Of a stretch of DNA of 64,000 bases, positions 42,660-54,960 are shown piece by piece (position 1 is the stretch's first letter; each line of letters starts with the position of its first letter). The translations under genes and the position numbers were made by a program. Below the pieces are notes generated by a model. The model worked only from the letters and a program-made list of their open reading frames with translations, did no database searches and was not told the origin of the DNA. The stretch is from assembly GCA_032622095.1 (NCBI GenBank), contig CP136064.1, positions 132,439,129 through 132,503,128 on the forward strand, in the 5' to 3' direction. This DNA comes from Siphonodentalium dalli (taxonomy: Eukaryota > Mollusca > Scaphopoda > Gadilida > Siphonodentaliidae).

Positions 42660-43615
42660 TTAACCCTTTGAACCCGTAACACCGATATGTAGGTGCAAAC
42701 GAACCGTGACTATATCCCGTAACACCGATATTTCGGTGCAGCGACGACATGATTCGGTAGCAAATTTATATATAGTATAACGAGCATCTGACCCACTGAT
42801 TTATATTTAAATTGCCCCCACATATGTCAGCGGCGCCCATGGTGCGTATGGAATGGTTGACCGCTAGTATCGGGTAGAAATATATGCGCATGCGCATAGC
42901 ATATAATCTACAAAAACATACGATATTTTAAGCGAACTATGCCGCTATATACGGCATATAATTTCGTGTTCCCCGTGTGTGTACAGAACAGACGTAATTT
43001 AGACACACAATTTCAGTTTAAATTACCCTCGTGTATATTAACCAGTGTTCTGCTACATATGGGGAAGGGTCTATCACATATGAAGTTGATTTATTGGCGC
43101 ATGCGCAGACTAGCGCAATGACAAATAAATGGTTTATAACGTACTTATACACGACATACCCACTAATATATATATTTAAATTGGCCTATTGAAGTCAGCG
43201 CTGGCAAAGGTGTCTATATGGATTGGCTGCCCGCTAGAAATGGCTAGGAAAATATGCGCATGGGCGCAGACTATAATTCATTTTTAAAAATGCGTTTAAG
43301 TTAAATGTGGCGCTAAATATGACATTTTGTTGCATGTTTCACATGTTAGTATAGTAGACACAATCTAGACAGCTTACTTGAACAATGGGGCCACGATATG
43401 TTACGGGAAATTACGTTGTTTCTGGTCTCTGTAATATCAGTCTCTGTTGTGCCACATGCAGCAAAAAGTCTATCGCATATCAAGTTGACTTACTCGCGCA
43501 TGGTCAGGTATATCTTAATTTCACATTAGGATGTTGGTTGCATCGAAACGCAATTCGCTGATGTATAATTACAACGTTATAAGCTAGAATTCGTTTATCC
43601 TGCAAATTTCGGGTA

Positions 43616-43629
43616 GTTGCCTAGTAACC
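43616..43629. promoter_or_regulatory. RFX X-box-like palindrome GTTGCCTAGTAACC
   Basis: Matches the GTTRCC(N)1-3GGYAAC-type inverted site of RFX factors apart from central bases. Others: TTGCTTAGCAACC (43834) and GTTGCCTAGCAACC (44001). All lie inside the piggyBac-like element; function not shown. Confidence 0.3.
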
Positions 43630-44000
43630 GTTTCTAAGGCGAGATCGGGTGGCAAAGTCTCCCGATCTTACAATGATCAGTGGTCCGTGCATGCATATAT
43701 CATGCCTGCACAGTTTCAGGTAGGTGTCCCCTTTCAACATAACCAACACCATGCGACTAGACACTGTCTAAATTAAGGAAAAACATACCACTGAATGGTT
43801 AGTGCAATTATGTCATTCGATCAGTTGTGGTATTTGCTTAGCAACCGTTGCTACCCTTAAATGGGATATTTGGTTCACTATTCTGGTCGGGTATATCTCA
43901 AATTTCACGTTAGGGTAGTACCTGCATCAAAAAACGCAATCACTGAGGTTGAATTACGACGCTATAAGCTATATTTACATTTTCCAGTCAATTCCGGGTA

Positions 44001-44014
44001 GTTGCCTAGCAACC
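44001..44014. promoter_or_regulatory. RFX X-box-like palindrome GTTGCCTAGCAACC
   Basis: A symmetrical GGTTGCTAGGCAAC-type site, the best of the three in the element. Confidence 0.35.
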
Positions 44015-44226
44015 GTTACCAAGGAGTTGCCGCGAGGCAAAGGCTCGCGATCTTATAATGATCGCTGATCCATGGGGGACAAACCTGTAAAGTTTCAGAC
44101 CGGTGTCGCAATTTGAACATAATCAACACCATGCTACTAGAAACTATCTAATTTAAGCGGACATACCACTGGGAGCCCCGGGTCAGGGTGTCGATCACTG
44201 TGGGGCGCCAGGGTTCAAAGGGTTAA

Positions 44227-44556
44227 GGACGACACACAGTATTTTGGGATCCAATTAAGACCCAGACTATAAGGTGCTTCAAAGTATGCATATATGTGTA
44301 TAATAAAAGAAGAAAAAATATATATATATATAAAAGCTATCAGGGAGATTCATGTATACTGCGCACATGGTCATTTGCGTGCGCGTGAACTATATGGTAT
44401 GTGCGATGGGTGTGTCATTCCCAACACAGGTGTGTCCCCATAACAGTAAGCCGTTTTATGGACGTGATCGCATGGGTAGTCACGTCGTCTGGCGACGTTA
44501 TTGCTATATAAAACGTTTGGTGTAGTATTATTAGTTATTTCACATTGTATAACTAA
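44227..44556. other. Spacer between the piggyBac-like element and the Helitron array
   Basis: A TA run near 44320 and no recognised gene. The base before the first Helitron 3' end is A on the plus strand (T after CTAG on the element strand), as expected for an A|T target. Confidence 0.4.
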
Positions 44557-45430
44557 CTAGCAGGTTAGCCCGCCACTGGCGGCATTCGTCCCATGACTTT
44601 GTTCGAAAAAGCAATTGCAACAGGTTCCGATACACTTGTGCGTCGAAATCAGCAAGTTTTATCCGATTTGACCTTGAATTGACAATTTTGTAGGTCAAGG
44701 TCAGGTCGTGGTCATGATTTGACCCGTCCAAAACACTCCGCGGACAAAAGTACAGAAATCCGCCAGTTTTACCTTGAATTGACCAGTTCCGCCAAACAAA
44801 TTAAAAATCCGCCAGTTTTACCCGAGTTGACCTTGAATTGATCATTTTGAAGGTCAAGGTCAGGTCGGGGTCACAATTTTAACCCGCCCATGACACTTCC
44901 CGTAGGTAGCAAGTTTGAGCTCAATCGGTTCGAGTCTATAAAGGACACACACATATATATATATATATCATGTGGGGGTACCCGTTTCAAGGTGAATATC
45001 ACCTAGGACGGAAAAACTGACCCGATCCCAGTTCATAGGAAGCCCTAAGTACGTAATAATCACACAACACGCTCATGTCTGGATACCATAAGTACGTAAG
45101 AATCACACAACACGCTCACCGACGCTGACGCAAGTGTACAGACGTAAGAATCACATTACGCACATACGCTCTTTATCAACAACACTGCGGATAGGAACGC
45201 TCTTTAACTATCAACGCGATTAACACACGCAGTGCCGTTTGCGGTGATTTTGATGATTGGGAGTGGAAAATGAGTGCTCAGAGCTTGTCCAAAACGCGAC
45301 GACGGCCATTCCCGTCGTTTTCTACCTTTAGATAGGAAGTTTGAGCTCGATCTGACCAGCCGTTTTTGATTCTATAAAGTACACACACACATATATTTAT
45401 ATACGGAAGTCTCAAAATATATACTAAAGA
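44557..45430 (-). mobile_element. Helitron-like unit A1 (3' type I), right array begins
   Basis: Minus-strand 3' CTAG at 44560-44557; hairpin CCGCCAGTGGCGG 44582-44570; 5' end TCTTTAGTATATATTTTGAG at 45430. The body has TGACCTTGACC motifs (44690-44720, 44860), an AAGTTTGAGCTCAATCGG block twice, and a CA/TA microsatellite near the 5' end. Confidence 0.72.
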
Positions 45431-46510
45431 CTAGCAGGTTAGCCCGCCACTGGCGTGCTTGGTCAGAAACATGACAATGTTTTATGTTGTTAGCAGGTTA
45501 GTCCGCCACTGGCGGCATTGGTCCCATGGCTTTGGTCGATCCATTAATTGTACAGGACCGGGCTACTCAAAAACCAAATTTCGATAGCTCCACCCGTTTC
45601 CGAGATCTGGTCTGCGCATGCGCGAAGCTGGCATCGCACGGGCTCGGCGACCCGATAAAATTCGTATCCGGGGCAAGATACATTCACATACCAAATTTCA
45701 AGTCGATAGCTCCACCCGTTTCCGATATCTCGTCTGCGCATGCGCTGCACGGGCGTTGCACGGGCGCGCCAATACTACAGCGACGACCACCTGGTCAAAC
45801 TACACTCACGTACCAAGTTTCGTCCCGATCGGTCGAGGTGTTGGTATCTGATGCAAAAGACGAAATTGTGAGTGTTGGTCAATAGTCCCCGTCGTGAACC
45901 CCATCCTCGCAAAGAGCGGACAGTCAATTAATCCGTCGTGAACCTCCATCACCAACGCGACGTAAACATGTGTTGCGTTTTAAAAATAGGAAAGCACTTT
46001 CTCTCTGCATAATACATTTCGAGCGATAACGTTTGCGTAAATACGAAATTGTGAGTGTTGGTTTGTAACCGGGATTTCTGAGAAGCATTATGCCTATAAC
46101 TACCCTCCCACATAAGCCCCGACCTAAGTGTCATACATACTATAACAATGATGTTGTAAGAGTACTATGGCATCCAATAAATCTCCCCGCATAGGAAAGC
46201 ACGCAATGTTCCCGTATAACTCTGCAGATGCTAATAACGTTGAATGGAAACAGACGCTCTTTATAGCGATGCGTCAAAAACAAACGCTCATTAAATAATC
46301 ACTTGATTAACCCACGCCGTGCCTTTGCGGTGATTTGGGAGTGGATAAAGGGTGCTCAGAGCTTCTCCAAAACGCGACAACTACGGTGTTCGTGGATTTT
46401 TACACTTATATACGAAAAATGAGCTCGGTGGGTGCAGTCGTTTTCGATTCTATAAAGTACACACACACATATATATATATATACGGAAGTCTCAAAATAT
46501 ATAGTATAGA
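45431..46510 (-). mobile_element. Helitron-like unit A2, chimeric (type I end on a 122-bp-monomer body)
   Basis: CTAG at 45434-45431 with a type I hairpin, then a second, partial type I end at 45492-45530, then GGGCTACTCAAAAACC and two 122-bp monomers (GCGCATGCGC at 45614 and 45736) that elsewhere belong to type III ends. 5' end TCTATACTATATATTTTGAG at 46510. It shows exchange of 3' ends between families. Confidence 0.7.
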
Positions 46511-47190
46511 CTAGCAGGTTAGCCCGCCAATGGCAGCGTTCGTCAGAAACATGACAATTTATAATTTTTTGAATGAATTTTTGAATTTAATTTTTTGAAT
46601 TTAATTTTTGGTTTTTCAATATTTTACCGGATTTGACCTTGAAATGATCATTTTCAAGGTCAAGGTCAGGTCGGGGTCACAATTTAACCGGTCCACGACA
46701 CTTCCCATAGGTAGCAAGTTTGAGCTCAATCAGTTCGAGTCTATAAATGACACACACATATATATCATTTATGGGTACCCGTTTCAAGGTGAAGATCACC
46801 TAGGGCGGAAAATCTGACCCGATCCGCGTTCCTAGGAAGCCCTAAGTACGTAAGAATCACACAACACGCTCATGTCTGTATACTAACGCACACGCCCAGA
46901 CCCAGACGTAAGAATCACATTACGCACATACGCTCTTTATCAACTACACTGCGGATAGGAACGCTCTTTAACTATCAACGCAATTAACACCCGCAGTGCC
47001 GTTTGCGGTGATTTTGATGATTGTGAGTGGAGAATGAGTGCCCAGAGCTTGTCCAAAACGCGACGACGGCAATTCCCGTGGGTTTTTACCCTTAGATAGG
47101 AAGTTTGAGCTCGATCTGACCAGCCGTTTTCGATTCTATAAAGTACACACACATATATTTGTATACGGAAGTCTCAAAATATATAGTAGA
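46511..47190 (-). mobile_element. Helitron-like unit A3 (3' type I)
   Basis: CTAG at 46514-46511, hairpin weakened to CGCCAATGGCAGCG; 5' end TCTACTATATATTTTGAG at 47190. The body resembles A1 (GGTACCCGTTTCAAGGTGAA, GAATCACACAACACGCTCA), with AGGTCA motifs near 46630-46680. Confidence 0.7.
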
Positions 47191-48397
47191 CTAGCATGTT
47201 AGCCCGCCACTGGCGGCATTCGTCCCATGGCTTTGGTCGATCCATTAATTTTAGTTTTTCAATGTAACCCCGTACAGGATCGGGCTACTCAAAAACCAAA
47301 TTTCAAGTCGATAGCTCCACCCGTTTCCGAGATCTGGTCTGCGCATGCGCGAATCTGGCGTCGCACAGGCTCGGCGACCCGATAAAATTCGTATCCGGGG
47401 CAAGATACATTCACATACCAAATTTCAAGTCGATAGCTCCACCCGTTTCCGATATCTCGTCTGCGCATGCGCTGCACGGGCGTCACACGGGCTCGCCAAT
47501 ACGACAGCGACGACCACCTGGTCAAACTACACTCACGTACCAAGTTTCGTCCCGATCGGTCGAGGTGTTGGTATCTGATGCAAAAGACGAAATTGTGAGT
47601 GTTGGTCAATAGTCCCCGCCGTGAACCTCATCGTCGCAAAGAGCGGACAGTCAATTAACCCCGTTGTGAACCTCAATCACCAACGCGACGTAAACATGTG
47701 TTGCGTTCTAAAAATAGGAAAGCACTTTCTCTCTGCATAATTCTGCAGATGCTAATAACGTTGCTCCCCGTAGGTAGCAATATCGTTGTTGTTGATATTT
47801 ACGGCTTGGGGGCTATTTTCTTATTTAGCAAGTTTGAGCTCAATCGGTTAGAGTCTATAAAGGACACACTCATATATATGACACTTCCCGTAGGTAGCAA
47901 GTTTGAGCTCAATCGGCATTCCCTGGAATTTCCCGTAGATTGGCAGATTCCAGTAGCTTTATAACGGTATATCTGGGGAGAAATCTGATGCTATATTCGT
48001 GATTATCTGGGATGATTTCGGTATATACCAATGGTATATACTGTAAAAACAGAGCGCGCCATCCGTGCTCGCAGGGAATAAATTTCGAGCGATAAAGTTT
48101 GCGTTCCCGTATAACTCTGCAGATGCGAATAACGTTGAATGGGAAACAGACGCTCTTTATAGAGATGCGTCAAAAACAAACGCTCATTAAATAATCACTT
48201 GATTAACCCCCGCCGTGCCTTTGCGGTGATTTGAGATTGGAGAACGGGTGCTCTGAGCTTCTCTAAACCGCGACCACGGTCGTGTCGGTGGGATTTGACA
48301 CTTACATAGGAAGTTTGAGCTCAATCTTTACACGCGTTTTGGATTCTATGAAGTACATATATACACACATATATACGAAGTCTCAAAATATATAGTA
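47191..48397 (-). mobile_element. Helitron-like unit A4, chimeric (type I end, 122-bp monomers, dispersed repeat)
   Basis: CTAG at 47194-47191 and a type I hairpin; monomers with GCGCATGCGC at 47341 and 47463; a copy of the ~140-bp dispersed repeat at 47939-48076; 5' end ACTATATATTTTGAGACTTC at 48397 without the TCT start. Much of 47280-47700 parallels A2. Confidence 0.7.
47939..48076. repeat. Dispersed ~140-bp repeat, copy 2
   Basis: ATTGGCAGATTCCAGTAGCT ... GGTATATACC ... GTGCTCGCAGGG, as at 4170-4319. Confidence 0.65.
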
Positions 48398-49293
48398 CTA
48401 GAAGGTGACCCGACTTCGTCCGGGCTATTCAAAAACCAAATTTCAAGTCGATTGCTCCACCCGTTTCCTAGATCTGGTCTGCGCATGCGCGAAGCTGGTG
48501 TCGCACGTGCTCGGCGACCCGATAAAATTCGTATCCGGGGCAAGATACATTCACATACCAAATTTCAAGTCGACAGCTACACCCGTTTCCGAGATATATA
48601 GCCCAATGTCATTTGCGGATACCTCGGCCGGTGATGAGTTAACGCGACACAGTCAAATGCATCGGCAGGGTAAAATTCGTATCCGGGGCAAGATACATTC
48701 ACATACCAAATTTCAAGTCGATAGCTACAACCGTTTCCGAGATATATAGCCCAATGTCATTTGCGGATACCTCGGCCGGTGATGAGTTAACGCGACACAG
48801 TCAAATGCATCGGCAGGGTGAGAGTTAACGTAATCTAACTTTATGACCTCTGACGACGTCATAGAAGTTACGCATTGATTTTATCCTGATAAAAGATCGT
48901 ACCACTTGTACCTAATAATTGAGGCAGATAACTAAAACGGATACATACATATTATATATCGTTGGAAAGATGAAGCCACACAGATTCCAACCGTGTAAAT
49001 TATATGACTGGCAATTTATTATTCGCGCTATATCGAATCGATTTGTGAGCACCGAACTGAAATATATTAGCGCAAAACGGCGTAAAAATAGATTTGACCT
49101 CCGCACGTGAAAAGTTGACCTCGCACGGACAAATAAATATGCCTATGTTCGTCTCCGGCCGAAAATACCCTAAAATACCAAATTTCATCGAAATTGGCTT
49201 AGTCGTTTTCGAGTCCATCGATTTCAAACACACACACACACAAACAAACACACACACAGATCTTTCAAAATATATAATAGATAGATAGATAGA
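48398..49293 (-). mobile_element. Helitron-like unit A5 (3' type II)
   Basis: CTAG at 48401-48398, hairpin CCCGGACGAAGTCGGG. GCGCATGCGC at 48481. A module (CAAGATACATTCACATACCA to AAATGCATCGGCAGGGT) is present twice. The 5' side has GTTTTCGAGTCCATCGA, a CA tract and a (GATA)n extension up to 49293. Near-identical units are A13 and A14. Confidence 0.75.
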
Positions 49294-51405
49294 CTAGCAG
49301 GTTAGCCCGCCACTGGCGGCATTCGTCCCATGGCTTTGTTCGAAAAAGCAATTGCAACAGGTTCCGAGACACTTGTGCTGCATTTGCAGCAAATTTCGGC
49401 AATAGTCAGAAACATGACAATTTTAATTGAATTTTTTGTTTTTCAATGAGTTAATTATTTTGTTTTTCAATGAGTTAATTGTGCTTTTTTAATTTTTTAA
49501 TTGAATTTTTTGTTTTTAAATTTTACCCGATTTTTTTTGGTTTTTCAAGGAGTTAATTGTGCCTTTTTAATTTTGTTTTTCAATTTGACCCGATTTTTTT
49601 TTGTTTTTCAATGAACCCGTCCATGACACTTCCCGTATTTAGCAAGTTTGAGCTCAATCGGTTCGAGTCTATAAAGGACACACACATATATATGACACTT
49701 CCCGTAGGTAGCAAGTTTGAGCTCAATCGGCATTGCCTGGAATTTCCCAGTCAATATTTAGCAAGTTTGAGCTCAATCGGTTCGAGTCTATAAAGGACAC
49801 ACTCATATATATTTGCCGACATTGCCGTGGGGATGCCCGTTCCTACACGCGTTTTCGATTCTATGAAGTACCCACATATATACACACATATTAATAGTAG
49901 ATTGGCAGATTCCAGTAGCTTTATAATGGTATATCTGGGGAGAAATCTGATGCTATATTCGTGATTATCTGGGATGATTTCGGTATATACTGTAAAAACA
50001 GAGCGCGCCATCCGTGCTCGCAGGGAATAAATTTCGAGCGATAACGTTTGCGTTCCCGTATAACTCTGCAGATGCGAATAACGTTGAATGGGAAACAGAC
50101 GCTCTTTATAGAGACTGGCGGCATTCGTCCCATGGCTTTGTTTCAGAAACATGACATTTTTGTAATTATTTATTTTTTATTTATTTTTGTTTTTTATTTT
50201 TGAATATGAATTTAATGTTTTTTAAATTTAATATATTTTGTTTCTGAATTGTTAATTTTTTTTTATTTTAAATTGTTTTAATTAAATTGTAAATTGTTTG
50301 AATTAATTTTTTTGTTTCTGGCGGAAAAATTTACCCGTAGAAATCCCCCCCTTCCTAGGAACGACAGACAACGCATTCTTTGTTTCGTGATCGAAGAAGT
50401 GTCAAACTTGACAGTAGTTAGGTACGCTATTCAGGTGCGCAAAGAGATACCACAAGCTATCTTATTGGATCAGAGCTCTCGCTAGCAACCAATGAAAACA
50501 CGCGATACAACCGGTAACCGGATGTAAACTAATACACGTGAATCGGTCCAATTTGGAAAAGGTCGTTTGTATTTTGGTAAGATTAAATATTTTAAGATTA
50601 AAGAATCATAAAAGTACCCAATATAATTTTTTTCTGAATTTTTTCCGAAACATAACAGAAACATGACATTTGTTTTATTTTTATTTATATATTTTTTTAA
50701 TTTTAACATGACATTTTAATATTATTTTAATGTTTTTTAAATGTAATATATTTTTTCTTCTTATTTTTTTCCGAAACATAACAGAAACATGACATTTTTT
50801 TAATTATTTTGTTTTTATTTATATATTTTTTAAATTTTAATATTAATTTAATGTTTTTAAAATTTAATTTATGTATTTTTTCAATTTTTTAATATTTAAT
50901 TCTTTTTTATAATTTTAATTTTTTTTTTATTGTTAATTTTTTTTTTTTTCTGGAGGAAAAAACCGATGAATCCCCCTTCCTAGGAACGACTTTCAGTGAG
51001 TTAATTCATGGTACCCGTCCTAAACATTTCGAGCGATAACGTTTTGTTGAACCCCGTAACGTTTTGTTGATGTGTAAACATGCCCCCCCCCCGTTCATAG
51101 GAACGACAGGCAATCTCTCTGCATAATATTTCGAGCTATTTCGAGCGATAACGTTTTGTTGGATAACGTTTTGTTGAATTGTAAACATGTCCCCCGTTCT
51201 CAGACTCCCGTCATACAGATAAGTAGAGTTATGCCTCTTGGATCTGCATAGATAGCGAAAAGACGCTCTTTATATAAACACTGCGGGAAACGAACGCTCT
51301 TTATATATCAACGCTATTAACCCCGAAGTGCCGATTACACTTAAATACGAAGTTTGAGCTCAATCTGAACACGCGTTTTGGATTCCATGAAGTACACATA
51401 CACAA

Positions 51406-51448
<43 letters not shown>

Positions 51449-51473
51449 CGAAAGTCTCAAAATATATAGTAGA
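49294..51473 (-). mobile_element. Helitron-like unit A6 (3' type I), longest, compound
   Basis: CTAG at 49297-49294 with a type I hairpin; 5' end TCTACTATATATTTTGAG at 51473. The first ~450 bp are near-identical to unit A11. Inside lie the dispersed repeat (49901-50025), a partial second type I 3' end (50112-50150), and A/T low-complexity DNA (50157-50950). Probably two or three units fused with lost junctions. Confidence 0.65.
49901..50025. repeat. Dispersed ~140-bp repeat, copy 3
   Basis: As 47939-48076 but with one GTATATAC instead of two. Confidence 0.65.
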
Positions 51474-52349
51474 CTAGCAGGTTAGCCCGCCACTGGCGTG
51501 GTTGGTCAGAAACATGACATTTTTTTAAATTATTTTGTTTTTATTTATTTATTTTTTTTAATTTGTTTTAATATTAATATTTTTTCTGAATTTTTTAATA
51601 TTTATTTAATTTGTTCTTTTTTTTATTTTAAATTGTTTTAATTAAATTTTGTGTTTCTGGCGGAACAATTTACCCGATGAAATCCCCCCCCCCCCCTTCC
51701 TATGAACGACAGACAACGCATTCTTTGTTTTGTTTTTTTTTAACCTGCCCGTACCCGTCCTAATGTCGTGAAATCTCTCTGCATAATATTTCGAGCGATA
51801 ACATTGCATTGAATTGAAAACAAACACTTCCCGTCGTGAAATCTCTCTACGATAACATTGCATTGAATTGAAAACAAACGCTTCCCGTCGGGAAATCTCT
51901 CTGCATAATATTTCGAGTCTGCCGTACCCGTCCTAATGTCGTGAAATCTCTCTGCATAATATTTCGAGCGATAACATTGCATTGAATTGAAAACAAACGA
52001 TTCCCGTTGTGAAATCTCTCTGCATAATATTTCGAGCGACAGACTACAATCAGACTTCCCCATACAGATAAGTAGATAGCGAAAACGACGCTCTTTATAT
52101 AGACACTGCGGAAAACGAACGCTCTTTATATATCAACGCTATTAACCCCGAAGTGCCGATTGCGGTGATTTTGATTATTGGGAAGGGAGAAACGGTGCTC
52201 TGAGCTTCTCCAAAACGCGACCACGGCGGTGTCCGTGGGATTTTACACTTATATACGAAATTTGAGCTCCATCAGTCAACGTGTTTTCGATTCTATGAAG
52301 TACACACACACACACACATATATATACGGAAGTCTAAAAATATATAGTA
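51474..52349 (-). mobile_element. Helitron-like unit A7 (3' type I)
   Basis: CTAG at 51477-51474 with a type I hairpin; 5' end TACTATATATTTTTAGACTT at 52349. The body has T/A low-complexity DNA and four diverged repeats of ATTTCGAGCGATAACATTGC-ATTGAATTG (51785-52030). Confidence 0.68.
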
Positions 52350-52845
52350 TAGCCGATGAGCCCGACGTTGTCCGGGCTATTCAAAAACCAAATTTCGATA
52401 GCTCCACCCGTTTCCGAGATCTGGTCTGCGCATGCGCGAAGCTGGCGTCGCATGGGCTCGGCGACCCGATAAAATTCGTCTCCGGGGCAAGATACATTCA
52501 CATAGCAAATTTCAAGTCGATAGCTCAACCCGTTTCCGAGATCTCGTCTGCGCATGTGCGAAGCTGGCGTAGCACGGGCTCGGCGACCCGATAAAATTCG
52601 TATCCGGGTCAAGGTACATTCACATAGCAAATTTCAAGTCGATAGCTCCACCCGTTTCCGAGATCTCGTCTGCGCATGCGCAAAGCTGGCGCCACACGGG
52701 CTCGCCAATACGACAACGTCGACTGCCTGGTCAAACTACAGACACGTACCATGTTTCGTCCCGATCGGTCGAGAATCGTAGATTTGTATAAATGACAGAC
52801 AGACAAACAAACAGACAGACAGAGGTCTTCAAAATATATATGAGA
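52350..52845 (-). mobile_element. Helitron-like unit A8 (3' type III)
   Basis: The 3' end reads CGGCTA without the final G, with the CCCGGACAACGTCGGGC hairpin; 5' end TCTCATATATATTTTGAAGA at 52845. Three 122-bp monomers: GCGCATGCGC at 52428, a one-base variant near 52550, and 52672. Same subfamily as B2 and B7 of the left cluster. Confidence 0.75.
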
Positions 52846-53641
52846 CTAGAAGGTGACCCGACTTCGTCCGGACTTTGACGGTTTGACCTTGAATTGACCA
52901 TTTTGAAGGTCAAGGTCAGGTGGGGTCAAACACCAACACCCCAAAAATGGTGGAAATCGGCCCAGCGGATACCGGGAAATCGGCCCAGCGGATACCGAGA
53001 TACCCTAAAAATCCGTAAAAATCCGCTAGTTTAACCCGATTTGATTTCCACTCAAGTATATAAACGCGCCTCATATACACACGCTCATTAATTATCAAGT
53101 TTCAACTTAAAGATAAATTACCATCGGTGCCCGAGATATCGCCAAGACGTCTGAAACAGTCAAATGCATCGGCCGGTTAAGCGTTAACGTGATCTAACGT
53201 TATGACCTCTAACGACGTCATAGAAGTTACGCATTGTTTTTATCCTGATGGAAGATAGTACCACTTCTTCTTGATAATTGAGGCAGATAACTAAAACGGA
53301 TACATACGCATTATATATCGTTGGAAAGAGGAAACACGAAATATTCTCACAGTGTTTATATTATGACTGGCATTTTATTATTCGCGCTGTTTCGAATCGA
53401 TTTGTAAGCACCGAACTCAAATGAAAGTCCCGTAACACAGCGTAAAAACAGATTTGACCTCGGCACGTGAAAAGTTGACCTCGGATCTGAAAATTAATAT
53501 GCCTATGCCACTTCCCGACCGATAGTAGCCTCACATTCGAAGTTTCATCGAAATCGGGTCGGCCGTTTTCGAGTTCATCGCGAACACACAGACAGACACA
53601 CCACACACGCACAGATCTTCCTAAAATATATAATAGATAGA
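52846..53641 (-). mobile_element. Helitron-like unit A9 (3' type II)
   Basis: CTAG at 52849-52846, hairpin GTCCGGACGAAGTCGGG; 5' end TCTATCTATTATATATTTTA at 53641. The body starts with AGGTCA motifs, then a segment resembling the 5' half of A5 (GGCAGATAACTAAAACGGAT, GTTGGAAAGA). Confidence 0.7.
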
Positions 53642-54095
53642 CTAGCAGGTTAGCCCGCCACTGGCGGCGTTGGTCAGAAACATGACCTTTTTTTGGCTTT
53701 TCAACGAGTTAATTGTGCCTTAATTGTGCCTTAATTGTGTCGATAGCTCCACCCGTTTCCGAGATCTCGTCTGCGCATGCGCTGCACGGGCGTCGCACGG
53801 GCTCGCCAATACGACAACGACGACCACCTGGTCAAACTACACTCACGTACCAAGTTTCGTCCCGATCGATCGAGGTGTTGGTATCTGATGCAAAAGACGA
53901 AATTGTGAGTGTTGGTTTGTAACCGGGATTTCTGAGAAGCATTATGCTTATATCCACACTAACTACCCCCCTAAGCCATGGCCTAGGTGTCATACATACT
54001 ATAACAATGATGTTGTAAGAGTACTATGGCATCCAATAAATCTCCCCGCATAGGAAACCACTCAAAAGTATTGTTCCCGTATATCTCTCTGCAGA

Positions 54096-54960
54096 CAGGG
54101 GGGCAGGGCCGGAAAAAATAACTGCAGACACAGGGTGGAAAAAACTGTTTTCTTCGGTTTGGGTACCCCCCCCCCCCAAACTGCAAAAACTGCAGTTTGT
54201 TTTCACTGACCATTTGCCCCCCCCCCCCCCAGAAAAAAAAAATCTACCCCAGCCGGACAACAACTCGGTTTGACCGGAAACCGAAAAAAACACCAGAGCA
54301 TACAATTCACGAGAAGGTGCTTGGTAACTTAGTTTAGATTATTATGAATAAAATGGTCATTGTCTACCAGTAGAACGCAGATTTGTACCTCGTGATGTCA
54401 TGACATGTACAAACATGTATATTGGTGATCGCAACGCTTTGTATGCACTTAAAAAAATGACAACTAGTCATTACCTCGACTTTGAAAAAGATGCAAATGA
54501 GATGAGTGAGATACCAGCATATAACTGTTTTCTGATACCATTGGAGGAGAAATTGTTTAATACATGGGATAGTTCTGCAGTAAAAATTTGCCAGATAAGC
54601 GATCGCAGGGTAGAATTCTGCATTCGACTGGTAGACACTGACATAGTCGGCATTATTAAGAGGGTTAATGGGGTCAATATCACATGTAAACCAAGACAGT
54701 GGTTATCCAAAATTGTTTTAGGTGGATTGTACTACTCATGTATGACCATGTATATATGATTTGGATATTAAGGTTAATCCATATTCTATAAAATGAGAGA
54801 AAATTGAATTTGTGAGTCTGAAAATACATATTTGGAAAAAAATTACATGCAAATTTTTTCTGACAACCCCCCCTAAATGAATAAGGAAAAAATTTACGCC
54901 TATGTACCCCCCACCCCCGGTACGTTGTGTCCCGCAGTTTTTTTCCGCCCCCCCCCCCTG
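54096..54960. mobile_element. 865-bp CAGGGGG...CCCCCTG (hAT-like) element inside a Helitron unit
   Basis: The ends CAGGGGGGCAGGGCCGGAAA and the reverse complement of CAGGGGGGGGGGCGGAAAAA are related. CTGCAGA flanks both sides (54089-54095 and 54961-54967), and homologous Helitron units show the empty site. Same terminal style as 30804-31355 but a different interior, including a 119-codon frame. A 7-bp duplication is near the 8 bp usual for hAT, so the superfamily is tentative. Confidence 0.72.
54400..54759 (+). CDS. Hypothetical 119-aa frame inside the hAT-like element
   Basis: ATG at 54400 (second ATG at 54415), TGA at 54757. The product has mixed, protein-like composition without low complexity: SHYLDFEKDANEMSEIP, then IPLEEKLFNTWDSSAVK, then RVEFCIRLVDTDIVGIIKRV near the middle. 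No transposase motif, signal peptide or clear membrane span was recognised. It occupies about 40% of an otherwise non-coding element, so it may be a captured host exon or a chance frame. No expression signal is visible. Confidence 0.35.
   Translation: MTCTNMYIGDRNALYALKKMTTSHYLDFEKDANEMSEIPAYNCFLIPLEEKLFNTWDSSAVKICQISDRRVEFCIRLVDTDIVGIIKRVNGVNITCKPRQWLSKIVLGGLYYSCMTMYI

Larger units (their letters stand above)
42664..44222. mobile_element. piggyBac-like non-autonomous element
   Basis: The ends are CCCTTTGAACCC and GGGTTCAAAGGG, perfect 12-bp inverted repeats, and TTAA lies exactly outside each (42660-42663 and 44223-44226). TTAA duplication and a CCC-start TIR identify the piggyBac superfamily. 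Sub-terminal hairpins of the type CACCGATATTTCGGTG lie near 42729. No transposase: 1559 bp of non-coding sequence with diverged internal repeats (TTGCCTAG(C/T)AACCGTT; GCGCATGCGC; TTACAATGATC). Confidence 0.82.
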
